A DNA stretch of 21,925 nucleotides from JBDTGE01 sp050742975 (GCA_050742975.1 JBOGDQ010000162.1:1-21925), one strand, 5' to 3'; shown: positions 7,202 through 17,655, counted from the first letter of the stretch. A program made the numbers and translations. Notes: generated from the letters alone by a model not told the origin.

Positions 7202-7324
7202 TTAGCGCGAGGTGTCCGAGGTGGCCTCACGCCAGAGTGCGGCGCTGTCCTGGCCCTTGCGGCGGCGCAGCACTGCGAACGCGGCAGCAGCCAGCCCGAG
7301 TGCGAGGAAGAACGGCTTGGTCAC
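7202..7324 (-). CDS. DLW-39 family small protein
   Basis: A 40-residue product starts at a GTG with AGGAGG seven bases upstream, one of the best ribosome-binding sites in the window. The sequence is a hydrophobic helix (FFLALGLAAAAFAVL), a basic patch RRRKGQ, then SAALWREATSDTSR. DLW-39 proteins are conserved actinobacterial micro-proteins of about 39 residues encoded beside this tRNA-Ile/tRNA-Ala pair after gyrA. They share a membrane helix and a DLW-T-AT tail. Here the DLW is ALW. Function is unknown; the helix suggests membrane association. The gene lies between the two tRNA genes and ends 11 bases before tRNA-Ala. Confidence 0.87.
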   Translation of the reverse strand: MTKPFFLALGLAAAAFAVLRRRKGQDSAALWREATSDTSR

Positions 7325-7352
7325 GACAAAACCTCCTGTTGCGGCGCTGCGG

Positions 7353-7426
7353 TGGGCCTGGGAGGACTTGAACCTCCGGCCTCATCCTTATCAGGGATGC
7401 GCTCTAACCAGCTGAGCTACAGGCCC
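7353..7426 (-). tRNA. tRNA-Ile (anticodon GAT)
   Basis: The minus strand folds with acceptor arms GGGCCTG and CAGGCCC plus discriminator A. The D-arm contains AGCTCAGCTGGTTAGAGC. The anticodon stem CATCC/GGATG has the loop CTGATAA, and the T-arm contains GGTTCAAGTCC. The anticodon GAT reads isoleucine codons ATC and ATT. CCA is not encoded. It lies between DUF3566 and DLW-39, the usual actinobacterial position. Confidence 0.98.
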
Positions 7427-7455
7427 GCGAGCTATTCGGATCGAACCACGTCGAA

Positions 7456-7471
7456 CCACCGATTTCGGTGG
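7456..7471 (-). terminator. Short hairpin between DUF3566 and tRNA-Ile
   Basis: CCACCG pairs perfectly with CGGTGG across a 4-base loop, 61 bases after the DUF3566 stop and 30 before tRNA-Ile. A direct repeat of TCGAACCAC (7441-7449 and 7451-7459) adjoins it. It could end or process the gyrase-DUF3566 mRNA ahead of the tRNAs. The structure is short, so I hold this loosely. Confidence 0.35.
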
Positions 7472-7531
7472 CCCAGGCGCGAGGAGTGAGCCTACCCGGC
7501 GCCCTCTGCGCGCTCCAAACCGCTCGGCCGC

Positions 7532-8113
7532 TCAGCCCTCGGACAGGGTGAGCTCGACGCCACCGACCAGGTCGGCGCACAGGTTGTAGATGACCGACCC
7601 GACGGTGCTCAACGCGACGAACAGCACGATGTTGATGACGCCGATGATCGCCGCCCCGCCGAACACGATGCCCGCGGTGACCGGTTGCTTCGAGCCCTGC
7701 CCGTTGATCGTCGTGACCGTGTCGTTGATCTTGTTGATCACCCCGGCCGCGTTCAGCACGCCGTAGAGCACGCCGATCACGATGAGCCAGACGAAGAACA
7801 GCGCGATCGACAGGACGCAGGAGAACTTGAGCACTGTCCACGGGTTGATGTGCCGCAGCTGCAGCCGGGCCCGGCGCGGGCCCCGGGCCCGGGCCCGGAT
7901 GCTCGACCTCGTCGCCGCCGGCGGTGGGGGAGCGGTCGGGCCGGCCTGATGAGCAGGTGCCTCGGTCAACCGCCCGGACACGAACGGTGCCGATGCGCCG
8001 GCGCCGGGCTCCTCGACCCTGGGCCGGGGTTGCCCGGACACCGTCGTCGCCCCGAAGTCGCCTGCAGAGGCGACTGCCTGGCCGAACATGGGCCCCCCGT
8101 GTGCCTGCGTCAT
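7532..8113 (-). CDS. DUF3566 domain-containing membrane protein
   Basis: The 193-residue product has a disordered, proline-rich cytosolic N-terminus (residues 1-70) and a basic stretch (RSSIRARARGPRRARLQLRHI). The DUF3566 domain follows: HINPWTVLKFSCVLSIALFF opening membrane helix 1 (about 95-119), a loop with INDTV, and helix 2 (about 146-170) ending GSVIYNLCADLVGGVELTL. This protein follows gyrA in most actinobacteria; work on family members links it to cell shape and division, but no reaction is known. The ATG at 8113 has AGGAG six bases upstream and lies three bases past the gyrA stop, so the two are co-translated. The N-terminal region is the variable part of the family. Confidence 0.92.
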   Translation of the reverse strand: MTQAHGGPMFGQAVASAGDFGATTVSGQPRPRVEEPGAGASAPFVSGRLTEAPAHQAGPTAPPPPAATRSSIRARARGPRRARLQLRHINPWTVLKFSCVLSIALFFVWLIVIGVLYGVLNAAGVINKINDTVTTINGQGSKQPVTAGIVFGGAAIIGVINIVLFVALSTVGSVIYNLCADLVGGVELTLSEG

Positions 8114-8116
8114 TGC

Positions 8117-10600
<2,484 letters not shown>

Positions 10601-10632
10601 GAATTTTCAGCCTTCTTCAGGAAGCGCGTCGT

Positions 10633-10681
10633 AGCGGCGTCAGCCGCTCCACCGTCGACGTCGGTGCCCCGTCGGGACGGG
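10633..10681 (-). promoter_or_regulatory. Two adjacent hairpins in the gyrB-gyrA spacer
   Basis: AGCGGC-GTCA-GCCGCT is a perfect 6-bp hairpin at 10633-10648. CCCGT-CGGG-ACGGG is a perfect 5-bp hairpin at 10668-10681. Both fall in the 93-base spacer between gyrB and gyrA. They may set relative gyrA expression by partial termination or RNA processing. This is inferred from structure alone. Confidence 0.35.
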
Positions 10682-10693
10682 AGGGCCTCAATC

Positions 10694-12685
10694 TCAGATA
10701 TCAAGGAACCGCACGTCCTTCGCGTTACGGATGATGAAGCTGCGGCGGGCTTCGACGTCCTCGCCCATCAGCACGCTGAACAGCTCGTCGGCCGTCGCGG
10801 CGTCGTCGAGGGTGATCAGCCGCAGGATCCGGTGGGCGGGGTCCATGGTGGTTTCCCACAGCTCCTTGGAGTTCATCTCGCCGAGGCCCTTGTACCGCGC
10901 GATCGCGTCGTCCTTGGGCAGCCGGCGCCCGGCCGCCTGGCCGACCTCGATCAGCCCATCCCGCTCCCGCTCGGAGTACGCGTAGCCGGGATCCCCCTTC
11001 GTCCACTTGATCTTGTACAGCGGCGGGGCGGCGAGGTACACGTGACCGTGCTCGATCAGCGGCCGCATGAACCGGAACAGCAACGTCAGCAGCAGCGTGG
11101 TGATGTGCTGGCCGTCGACGTCGGCGTCGGCCATCAGCACGATCTTGTGATAGCGCAGCTTGCTGATGTCGAAGTCGTCGTGGATGCCGGTGCCCATCGC
11201 CGTGATCAGCGACTGGACCTCGTTGTTCTTCAGCACCCGGTCGATGCGCGCCTTCTCGACGTTGATGATCTTGCCGCGGATGGGCAGGATCGCCTGGAAC
11301 ATCGAGTCACGGCACGACTTCGCCGAGCCGCCGGCCGAGTCACCCTCGACGATGTAGAGCTCGCTCTGCGCCGGGTCGGTGGAGCGGCAGTCGGACAGCT
11401 TGCCCGGCATGCCCATCGTGTCGAGCGCGTTCTTGCGGGCGAGCTTGCGTGCCTGCTGCGCGGCCTTGCGCGCGCGGGCGGCCTGCGACGCCTTGGTCAC
11501 GATCGCGCGGCCCTCGCTGGGGTTGCGCTCGAACCAGTCCGCGAGCCAGTCGTTGCACACCTTCTGCACAAACGACTTGGCACTCGAATTGCCCAGCTTC
11601 GTCTTGGTCTGGCCCTCGAACTGCGGATCACCGAGCTTGATCGAGACGATCGCAGCCAGGCCCTCACGGATGTCGTCGCCGGTGAGCTTGTCGTCGCTGG
11701 ACTTGAGGATCTTCTTCTCGTCGGCCCACCGGTTCACGACCGAGGTGAGTGAGGCGCGAAAGCCCTCCTCGTGCGTGCCACCCTCGACGGTGTTGATGGT
11801 GTTGGCGAACGTGTGCACGCTCTCGGAGTACGACTCGTTCCACTGCATCGCCACCTCGACGGAGAGCCTGTTCTCCTTGTCCTCCTGCTCGAAGTTGATC
11901 ACCGACTTGTGGATCGCGGTCTTGCTCGCGTTCAGGTACTTGACGAAGTCGGCGATCCCACCCGGGTAGTGGAAGGTGACCTCCTTGGCCGACTTCGCGG
12001 GCCGGCTCGCCGCGGCGTCGTCCTCGTCGACGAACTTCTCGTTGCGCTCGTCGCGCAGCGCGATGGTCAGTCCCTTGTTCAGGAACGCCATCTCCTGCAG
12101 CCGACGGCTGATGGTCTCGAACGAGTAGGTGATGGTCTCGAAGATCGCCGAGTCAGCCCAGAAGGTCACCGTCGTCCCGGTGTCCTCGGTCCGCTCGCCC
12201 CTGGCCAGCGGCGCGGTCGCCTTCTGGTCGGCGTAGGACTGCGTCCAGGTGTAGCCGTCGCGCTGGATCTTCACGTCCAGCCGGTCCGAGAGCGCGTTGA
12301 CCACCGAGACGCCGACACCGTGCAGGCCACCGGACACCGCGTAGGAGTCGCTGTCGAACTTGGCCCCGCCGTGCAGCGTCGTGAGGGCGACCTCGACGCC
12401 GGTCATCTTGAGCTCGGCATTGACATCGACCGGGATGCCACGGCCGTTGTCCACCACGCGGACCCCGCCGTCATCGAGCAGCACCACGTCGATGCGCGTG
12501 CAGTAGCCGGCCAGCGCCTCGTCGACCGAGTTGTCGACGACCTCCCACACCAGGTGGTGCAGCCCGCGCTCGCTCGTGGACCCGATGTACATGCCGGGCC
12601 GCTTGCGTACCGCCTCCAGACCTTTCAGCACGGTCATCGACTGGCTGGTGTATTCCTTCTTGGCGGCGCTGCTTGCCACTGGCAC
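10694..12685 (-). CDS. gyrB: DNA gyrase subunit B
   Basis: GyrB is the ATPase and TOPRIM subunit of gyrase. From the GTG at 12685 it has 663 residues. GHKL ATPase motifs are in order: EVVDNSVDEALAG, DNGRGIP and GGLHGVGVSVVNALSD. The transducer domain has the QTKTKLGN loop. The TOPRIM metal site is EGDSAGGSAK and DADVDGQH, and the C-terminal GyrA-binding region is RYKGLGEMN with TMDPAHR. I chose 12685 because GGAG lies six bases before it. A GTG at 12703 would place this ribosome-binding site inside the gene, and one at 12679 is also possible. A TAGACT hexamer at 12819-12824 on this strand is a good -10 candidate without a clear -35, implying a leader of about 125 bases. Confidence 0.97.
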   Translation of the reverse strand: MPVASSAAKKEYTSQSMTVLKGLEAVRKRPGMYIGSTSERGLHHLVWEVVDNSVDEALAGYCTRIDVVLLDDGGVRVVDNGRGIPVDVNAELKMTGVEVALTTLHGGAKFDSDSYAVSGGLHGVGVSVVNALSDRLDVKIQRDGYTWTQSYADQKATAPLARGERTEDTGTTVTFWADSAIFETITYSFETISRRLQEMAFLNKGLTIALRDERNEKFVDEDDAAASRPAKSAKEVTFHYPGGIADFVKYLNASKTAIHKSVINFEQEDKENRLSVEVAMQWNESYSESVHTFANTINTVEGGTHEEGFRASLTSVVNRWADEKKILKSSDDKLTGDDIREGLAAIVSIKLGDPQFEGQTKTKLGNSSAKSFVQKVCNDWLADWFERNPSEGRAIVTKASQAARARKAAQQARKLARKNALDTMGMPGKLSDCRSTDPAQSELYIVEGDSAGGSAKSCRDSMFQAILPIRGKIINVEKARIDRVLKNNEVQSLITAMGTGIHDDFDISKLRYHKIVLMADADVDGQHITTLLLTLLFRFMRPLIEHGHVYLAAPPLYKIKWTKGDPGYAYSERERDGLIEVGQAAGRRLPKDDAIARYKGLGEMNSKELWETTMDPAHRILRLITLDDAATADELFSVLMGEDVEARRSFIIRNAKDVRFLDI

Positions 12686-12941
12686 GGACCTCTCCTGCCG
12701 CACGTGCGGCGTCCAGCCACCGGCCGACCGGCGGCGTTCGAGTGCATTTCAGACACGAACATGGGGCGGACGAGGCGCGTGAGTCACCCGCGACGTCAAC
12801 CCCACTGATTCAGCCTCCAGTCTAGCCGATGCGGCTGACACGATGGGGTCTCAACGCGCCTGACATCGACACTGGCGCACGCACTACCGCGTTCTCACGG
12901 GTGCCTACACGAGGCCGGGTCCGCCGCTGACCTCGGCCAGA

Positions 12942-13463
12942 TCAGCCGTACGTGTCCCTCGGCCCGCGCGCGCCCCGGACCGAGAACCGGCCATGCTTCC
13001 AGCTCGGCGCGGACGGGCCGACTACGTGGAGCCGGTGCACGACCTGCGGGCCGAGTTCGCTCGCCAGCCGGGCCAGCAGCGAGGAGCTGAGCAGGCGAAG
13101 TTGGGTCGCCCACGCACTGGACTCCGCCGTCACCCTCAGCTCACCGTCCCGCAACGTGGTGGGCACGCAGTGCGCCGCGACGTCGGAGCCGACGATGCTC
13201 GCCCAGTCGGCGAACACCCGGGCCTCGTTCAGCGGCCGCTGCCAGCCGCGAGTCTCGATGTAGCCCGCCAGCACCCGGCCGACGAGCTGAGGATCGGTGT
13301 CGTCCGGATGCGGGCCGGAGTAGCCGCCCCGCTCGCGGCCACGCATGTTCTGGTCCCTGACCCGGCGGCGGGCAGCCGCGCCACGGCGGGCCGGCCTGCC
13401 ACGAGCGATACCCTGCGCTCCGGCCAGGGCCGCCCGGACCGGGTCGACCGACGGCTCGTCCAC
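12942..13463 (-). CDS. DUF721 (DciA-like) protein, Rv0004-type
   Basis: DUF721 proteins lie between recF and gyrB in actinobacteria. DciA, the family founder in other bacteria, loads the replicative helicase DnaB; M. tuberculosis Rv0004 is the close relative here. The product has VDPVRAALAGAQ, a basic linker, then the core NEARVFADWASIVGSDVAAHC, ELRVTAESSAWATQLRLLSS, LGPQVVHRLHVVGPSAPSWKHG and the actinobacterial C-terminal signature GPRDTYG. I favour the GTG at 13463 (173 residues) because codons upstream include TTA, AAA, GTA and ACA, unlike this genome's coding style. GTG at 13535 or at 13568 (overlapping recF, with GAGG six bases upstream) would lengthen it. The ribosome-binding site at 13463 is weak, so the start is uncertain; the gene is not. 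Confidence 0.9.
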   Translation of the reverse strand: MDEPSVDPVRAALAGAQGIARGRPARRGAAARRRVRDQNMRGRERGGYSGPHPDDTDPQLVGRVLAGYIETRGWQRPLNEARVFADWASIVGSDVAAHCVPTTLRDGELRVTAESSAWATQLRLLSSSLLARLASELGPQVVHRLHVVGPSAPSWKHGRFSVRGARGPRDTYG

Positions 13464-13499
13464 AACTTCTACGGGTTTTCCACCGACCGCTGTGGATAA
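13456..13499. promoter_or_regulatory. DnaA-box cluster with one perfect box, recF-DUF721 gap
   Basis: TGTGGATAA at 13491-13499 is the exact complement of the consensus DnaA box TTATCCACA. Nearby are TCGTCCACA at 13456-13464 and TTTTCCACC at 13476-13484 on the opposite strand. The perfect box is the only exact consensus copy I found in the window. The cluster lies in the 94-base gap after recF if DUF721 starts at 13463. Confidence 0.55.
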
Positions 13500-13557
13500 C
13501 CCTGTGACCTGGGTCTCATCCCGGTCGTCACGCACCCGGTCGGGGCGTGCACGGGCG

Positions 13558-14715
13558 TCAGCGCACACGCCGCACCTCGCCTTCGTGGACGTCGAAGCGC
13601 GCGCCGCCGAGCTCCTCCGGCACGTCGGAGACGACTGCAGCGGTGATGATGGCCTGCTCGGCCTTGGCGGCGACGATCGCGAGCTGCTCGCGGCGGCGCA
13701 CGTCGAGCTCGGCGAACACGTCGTCCAGGACGAGGACCGGCTCGGCGCCCTGTGGAAAGTCCGCACGCAACAGCTCGTAGCTGCCCAGCCGCAGGGCCAG
13801 GGCCGCGGACCAGCCCTCACCGTGGCTCGCGTACCCGCGGACCGGTAACTCGCCCAACCCGAGCTCGACGTCATCGCGGTGCGGGCCGACCAGGTTGACG
13901 CCCCGTTCGAGCTCGGCCGCTCGCGCGCGGGCGAGCTCGGCCAGCAGCGCCGCCTCGATCACGACGGTCTCCGGAACACCTGCTCCGCCCTGCAGTTCGG
14001 GCAGCGTGCCGGCCAGCGAGCTGACGTAGGTGAGCGTCAGCGGCGCGCTCGCCGGAGCGAGCCGGGCGTACGCCTCGACGGCGTGCGGTTGCAGGGCGTG
14101 CAGCGCCGCCAGCCGGGCGGCCAGCAGTTGCGCGCCGTGCTCGGCCAGGTGCCCGTCCCACACGTCGAGCGTGCGCAGGTCGCTGCTGCCGCCCGAGCGC
14201 CGGGCCGCACCCGCCGACTTGAGCAGGGCGGCCCGCTGCTTGAGCACCCGGTCGAAGTCGGCCCGGACGCCGGCCATGCGCGGTGAGCGAGCCACCACCA
14301 GGTCGTCGAGGAACCGCCGGCGCTCGCTGGGGTCACCGCGCACGATCGCCAGGTCCTCCGGGGCAAACAGCACCCAGCGCAGCGCGCCCAGCACCTCGCG
14401 CGGACGGGGCACCGGTGCCCCGTTGAGCCGGGCCCGGTTGGCCCGTCCCGGCGTGATCTCCAGCTCGACGCGCAACTCCCGGCCGTCGGCGACGATCGCG
14501 GCGCCGACCGTCGCCCGGTCACACCCGCGCCGCACCAGCGGAGCATCGCTGGGCACGCGGTGACTGGACAGCGTCGCGAGGTAGCCGAGGGCCTCGATCA
14601 GGTTGGTCTTACCGTTCCCGTTCGCGCCCACGAGCACCGACGCGCCTGGCTCGAACGCGACTTCGGCCGACTCCCAACTGCGGAAGTCGTTGACCGACAG
14701 GTGCCGTACGTACAT
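13558..14715 (-). CDS. recF: DNA replication and repair protein RecF
   Basis: RecF is an SMC-like ATPase that, with RecO and RecR, helps load RecA at single-strand gaps. The 385-residue product has Walker A GANGNGKT at 30-37, the signature region EGWSAALALRLGSYELLR, and Walker B VLVLDDVFAELD. The N-terminus MYVRHLSVNDFRSW is typical. The ATG at 14715 lies 8 bases after the dnaN stop and has no good ribosome-binding site, so translation is probably coupled to dnaN. The longer open frame upstream is the dnaN gene in another frame and is not real. Confidence 0.97.
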   Translation of the reverse strand: MYVRHLSVNDFRSWESAEVAFEPGASVLVGANGNGKTNLIEALGYLATLSSHRVPSDAPLVRRGCDRATVGAAIVADGRELRVELEITPGRANRARLNGAPVPRPREVLGALRWVLFAPEDLAIVRGDPSERRRFLDDLVVARSPRMAGVRADFDRVLKQRAALLKSAGAARRSGGSSDLRTLDVWDGHLAEHGAQLLAARLAALHALQPHAVEAYARLAPASAPLTLTYVSSLAGTLPELQGGAGVPETVVIEAALLAELARARAAELERGVNLVGPHRDDVELGLGELPVRGYASHGEGWSAALALRLGSYELLRADFPQGAEPVLVLDDVFAELDVRRREQLAIVAAKAEQAIITAAVVSDVPEELGGARFDVHEGEVRRVR

Positions 14716-14723
14716 CGGCAGGA

Positions 14724-15857
14724 TCAGCCCGGCAGCCGGACCGGCATGATCAGGTACGTGTACTCGATCCCGTCGGCCGCGTCCGGCCGCAGCACGACCG
14801 GCTTGTTGGACGTGGTGAACAGCAGGCGAGCGCTCCCGGCCGACAGCGAGCCCAGGCCGTCCAGCAGGAACTGCGGGTTGAACGCGGTGGTGATCGGCTC
14901 GCCCTGGTAGGCCACCTCGAGCTGCTCCTCGGCCCGGCCCTCGTCCTCGGCGCCGGCACTCAAGGCGACCGACCCGTCGCCGAACTCGAGGCGAACCGGA
15001 GCATTGCGGTCGGCAACCAGCGCCACCCGCCGGACGGCCTCGACGAGCGGGCCGACGTTGATCTCCGCCGAGGACGCCCACTCGCTGGGCAGCAGCGAGC
15101 GGTACGGGGGGAACGTCGCGTCCAGCAGTCGCGTGGTCGTCCGGCTGGCTCGCCCGTTCGTAGTACCGGTGAAGCCGATGATCCCCTCGCCGGTCGCGCC
15201 CGAGGACAGCGCGATGGTCATGGTCTGGCTGTGCGAAAGGCTCTTGGCCGCCTCGGCCAGGGTGCGTGCGGGGACCAGTACCTGCGCCGCCTCGGCCGAG
15301 GGATCCTGTGGATTCCACGCGAGCTCGCGTACCGCCAGACGGTAGCGGTCGGTTGCGGCCAGAGTGAGCTTGGCGCCGTCGATCTCCAGGCGCACGCCGG
15401 TCAGCATCGGCAGCGTGTCATCACGCCCGGCAGCGATCGCGACCTGGCCGACGGCAACGGCGAAGTCGGCACTGTCGACCGTGCCCGCCGTGCTCGGCAT
15501 CGTCGGCAGCTTGGGGTAGTCCTCCACCGGCATCGTGGGCAGGGTGAACCGCGCCGAACCGCAGGCGATGGTCAGCCGTGAGCCGGACACCGCAACGTCG
15601 ACCGGGTGCGGCGGCAGCGCCTTGGTGATGTCAGCCAGCAACCGACCGGACACGAGCGCCTGGCCGCTCTCGCCCGCAGTGATCTCGACGTCGACCTCGG
15701 TCGAGGCCTCGAGGTCGAACCCGGAGATCGAGAGCAGGTCGTCGTCGACGGACAGCAGCAGGCCGGCGAGCACGGGAACGGTCGGGCGGGCCGAGAGGCT
15801 ACGTGCTGCCCAGGCGACAGCGTCGGCCACCGCATCGCGCTCGACCCGGAACTTCAT
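14724..15857 (-). CDS. dnaN: DNA polymerase III beta subunit (sliding clamp)
   Basis: DnaN is the ring-shaped clamp that tethers polymerase III to DNA and binds many partners. The 377-residue protein starts MKFRVERDAVADAVAWAARSL and shows the three clamp-domain repeats. These include VLAGLLLSVDDDLLSISGFDLEAS, the KLTLAATDRYRLAVRE motif and the C-terminal YTYLIMPVRLPG, which forms the partner-binding pocket edge. The ATG at 15857 has GGAGG four bases upstream; a longer frame to 15989 would run into the origin region and lacks support. It is followed by recF after 8 bases. Confidence 0.98.
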   Translation of the reverse strand: MKFRVERDAVADAVAWAARSLSARPTVPVLAGLLLSVDDDLLSISGFDLEASTEVDVEITAGESGQALVSGRLLADITKALPPHPVDVAVSGSRLTIACGSARFTLPTMPVEDYPKLPTMPSTAGTVDSADFAVAVGQVAIAAGRDDTLPMLTGVRLEIDGAKLTLAATDRYRLAVRELAWNPQDPSAEAAQVLVPARTLAEAAKSLSHSQTMTIALSSGATGEGIIGFTGTTNGRASRTTTRLLDATFPPYRSLLPSEWASSAEINVGPLVEAVRRVALVADRNAPVRLEFGDGSVALSAGAEDEGRAEEQLEVAYQGEPITTAFNPQFLLDGLGSLSAGSARLLFTTSNKPVVLRPDAADGIEYTYLIMPVRLPG

Positions 15858-16151
15858 CGTGCCTCCATCGGTAGGTGATTCATGCGCTGAATCCCCAGCG
15901 TCCACGTGCTGTGTGCTCTGGCTGTTGCTCTTGTTGATAGAGAGTTCATCGTCAATCGTCTTCGCAGCTGTGCACGATGGGGATAACACCGTGCAGGCTA
16001 GCGTTCATCGGCCGCGCCGCTGTGGACGGCCAACGGTAGTTGACACCCCTGACGTAGCCGTCGAGGTGGACCGAGCGCGTCCAGGCAGGACCGTCCACAG
16101 CGAACACGATGTTCTGCACAGGATTTCCCACAGCCGATGACACCGGCACGC
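15858..16151. other. oriC: Candidate chromosomal origin of replication (oriC), dnaA-dnaN gap
   Basis: This 294-base gap has no gene and sits where oriC lies in most actinobacteria. DnaA-box-like 9-mers include TTATCCCCA (complement of 15978-15986, one mismatch from TTATCCACA) and CCGTCCACA at 16091-16099 and, inverted, at 16021-16029. Others are TTTCCCACA at 16124-16132, TTCTGCACA at 16112-16120 and TCGTGCACA (complement of 15969-15977). An AT-richer stretch at about 15917-15960 could be the unwinding element. None of the boxes here is a perfect consensus. The identification rests on position and box clustering. Confidence 0.8.
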
Positions 16152-17558
16152 TCATGTGCGGGCACGGACCTTGATGCGGCTGGTCAGCTCGGCGATCTGG
16201 TTGTATACCGTCAGCTTCTCGGCCATCTGCGCGCGGATCTTTCGTTCGGCGTGCATGACGGTCGTGTGATCGCGGTTGCCGAACTTCTCGCCGATCCGCG
16301 GCAGGGACAGGTCGGTCAGCTCGCGACACAGGTACATGGCCATCTGGCGGGCCCCGACGAGGACGCGGCTCCGGGACTGGCTGGTCAGGTCGTCGATCGA
16401 CACGGCGAAGTACTCGGCCGTCACACCCATGATCATCGACGCGGTGATCTCCGGGGTGTCCGACTCGCTGATGAGGTCCTTGAGGACGTTCTCGACCAGT
16501 TGCATCTCCACGACCTGACGGTTCAGGCTGGCGAACGCGGTGACGCGGATCAGGGCGCCCTCGAGCTCGCGGATGTTGCTCTGGATCTTCGTGGCGATGA
16601 ACTCGAGCACCTCCGGCGGCAGGTTCATCCCGTCCTGCGCGGCCTTCTTGCGCAGGATCGCGATGCGCGTCTCGAGGTCCGGTGCCTGGACGTCACTGAT
16701 CAGCCCCCACTCGAAGCGGGTACGCAGCCGGTCCTCGAGCGAGTTCAGCTGACGCGGCGACTTGTCCGAGCTGATGACGATCTGCTTGTTGGCGTTGTGC
16801 AGCGTGTTGAAGGTGTGGAAGAACTCCTCCTGCGTGCGCTCTGCTCGTTCGAGGAACTGGATGTCGTCGATGAGTAGCAGGTCCACCGAGCGGTACCGGT
16901 TCTGGAACGCCTGCATCTTGTCGTCGCGGACGGAGTTGATGAAGTCGTTCGTGAACTCCTCGCTGGAGACGTACCGCGTGCGCAGGCCGGGAAGCAACCG
17001 TTGCGCGTAGTGGCCGATCGCGTGCAGCAGATGCGTCTTGCCCAGGCCCGAGTCGCCGTAGATGAACAGCGGGTTGTAGGCGCGGGCGGGCGCTTCGGCG
17101 ACCGCGACGGCCGCGGCGTGCGTGAACCGGTTGCTGGAGCCGATGACGAACGTGTCGAACGTGTACTTCGGGTTGAGCCGGGTGTCCCGGTCCTGCGCGG
17201 ACGCAACCGCGGTGGCTGCGGCAGTGGGCCGTGGTGACCACGGCTCGGGCTCGTCCTCGTCGAGATCGCCGGCGGCATCGTCCTCGGCCGGTTCGTCCGA
17301 GCGTTCATCGACGGTGAATGCGACCCGGACGTCGCTGCCCAGCTCGGTACTGAGCAGGCTGGCGAGCAGCGGGCGCAGGCGGTCCTCGAAATACTCCTTC
17401 GCGAACTCGGTCGGGACGGCGAGCAGGGCGGTGTCCTCGACCAGTCCGAGGGGCCGGGTCAGCCCGATCCAGGCCCGCTGCTGCGGGCGGACGGTGTCAT
17501 CGTCGAGGCGCGACTTGATCCTGTTCCAGACGGCAATGAGGTCTGATCTGTCGTCCAC
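16152..17558 (-). CDS. dnaA: Chromosomal replication initiator protein DnaA
   Basis: DnaA is the AAA+ initiator that binds DnaA boxes and opens the origin. The 468-residue protein has domain I at about 1-80, an acidic, proline-containing linker (domain II, about 85-125), domain III with Walker A GDSGLGKT at 168-175 and Walker B LLLIDDIQF at 227-235. Domain IV has the DnaA-box recognition helix, RDHTTVMHAERKI at 429-441. The GTG at 17558 gives the family N-terminus (DLIAVWNRIKSRL), with a weak ribosome-binding site. Two DnaA-box-like sites in its leader (17635-17655) suggest autoregulation. The leader from the promoter below is about 170 bases. Confidence 0.98.
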   Translation of the reverse strand: MDDRSDLIAVWNRIKSRLDDDTVRPQQRAWIGLTRPLGLVEDTALLAVPTEFAKEYFEDRLRPLLASLLSTELGSDVRVAFTVDERSDEPAEDDAAGDLDEDEPEPWSPRPTAAATAVASAQDRDTRLNPKYTFDTFVIGSSNRFTHAAAVAVAEAPARAYNPLFIYGDSGLGKTHLLHAIGHYAQRLLPGLRTRYVSSEEFTNDFINSVRDDKMQAFQNRYRSVDLLLIDDIQFLERAERTQEEFFHTFNTLHNANKQIVISSDKSPRQLNSLEDRLRTRFEWGLISDVQAPDLETRIAILRKKAAQDGMNLPPEVLEFIATKIQSNIRELEGALIRVTAFASLNRQVVEMQLVENVLKDLISESDTPEITASMIMGVTAEYFAVSIDDLTSQSRSRVLVGARQMAMYLCRELTDLSLPRIGEKFGNRDHTTVMHAERKIRAQMAEKLTVYNQIAELTSRIKVRART

Positions 17559-17634
17559 GGATCGGGTCCATTCCAGGTGCTGTCGGCTCTGCGTACTGGG
17601 CTCCCGACGATCTCACGCCGGGCGTGGCGACACG

Positions 17635-17655
17635 AAATCCACAGACTTCTCCACA
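17635..17655 (+). promoter_or_regulatory. Pair of DnaA-box-like sites in the dnaA leader
   Basis: AAATCCACA at 17635-17643 has two mismatches from the consensus TTATCCACA. TTCTCCACA at 17647-17655 has one. They are spaced 12 bases start to start in the same orientation, roughly a helical turn apart. They lie between the dnaA promoter and its start codon, consistent with DnaA repressing its own gene. Confidence 0.55.

Noticed and set aside
12704..12941. Riboswitch or structured leader before gyrB
   Set aside because: I could not find a conserved RNA fold; only a -10-like TAGACT is evident.
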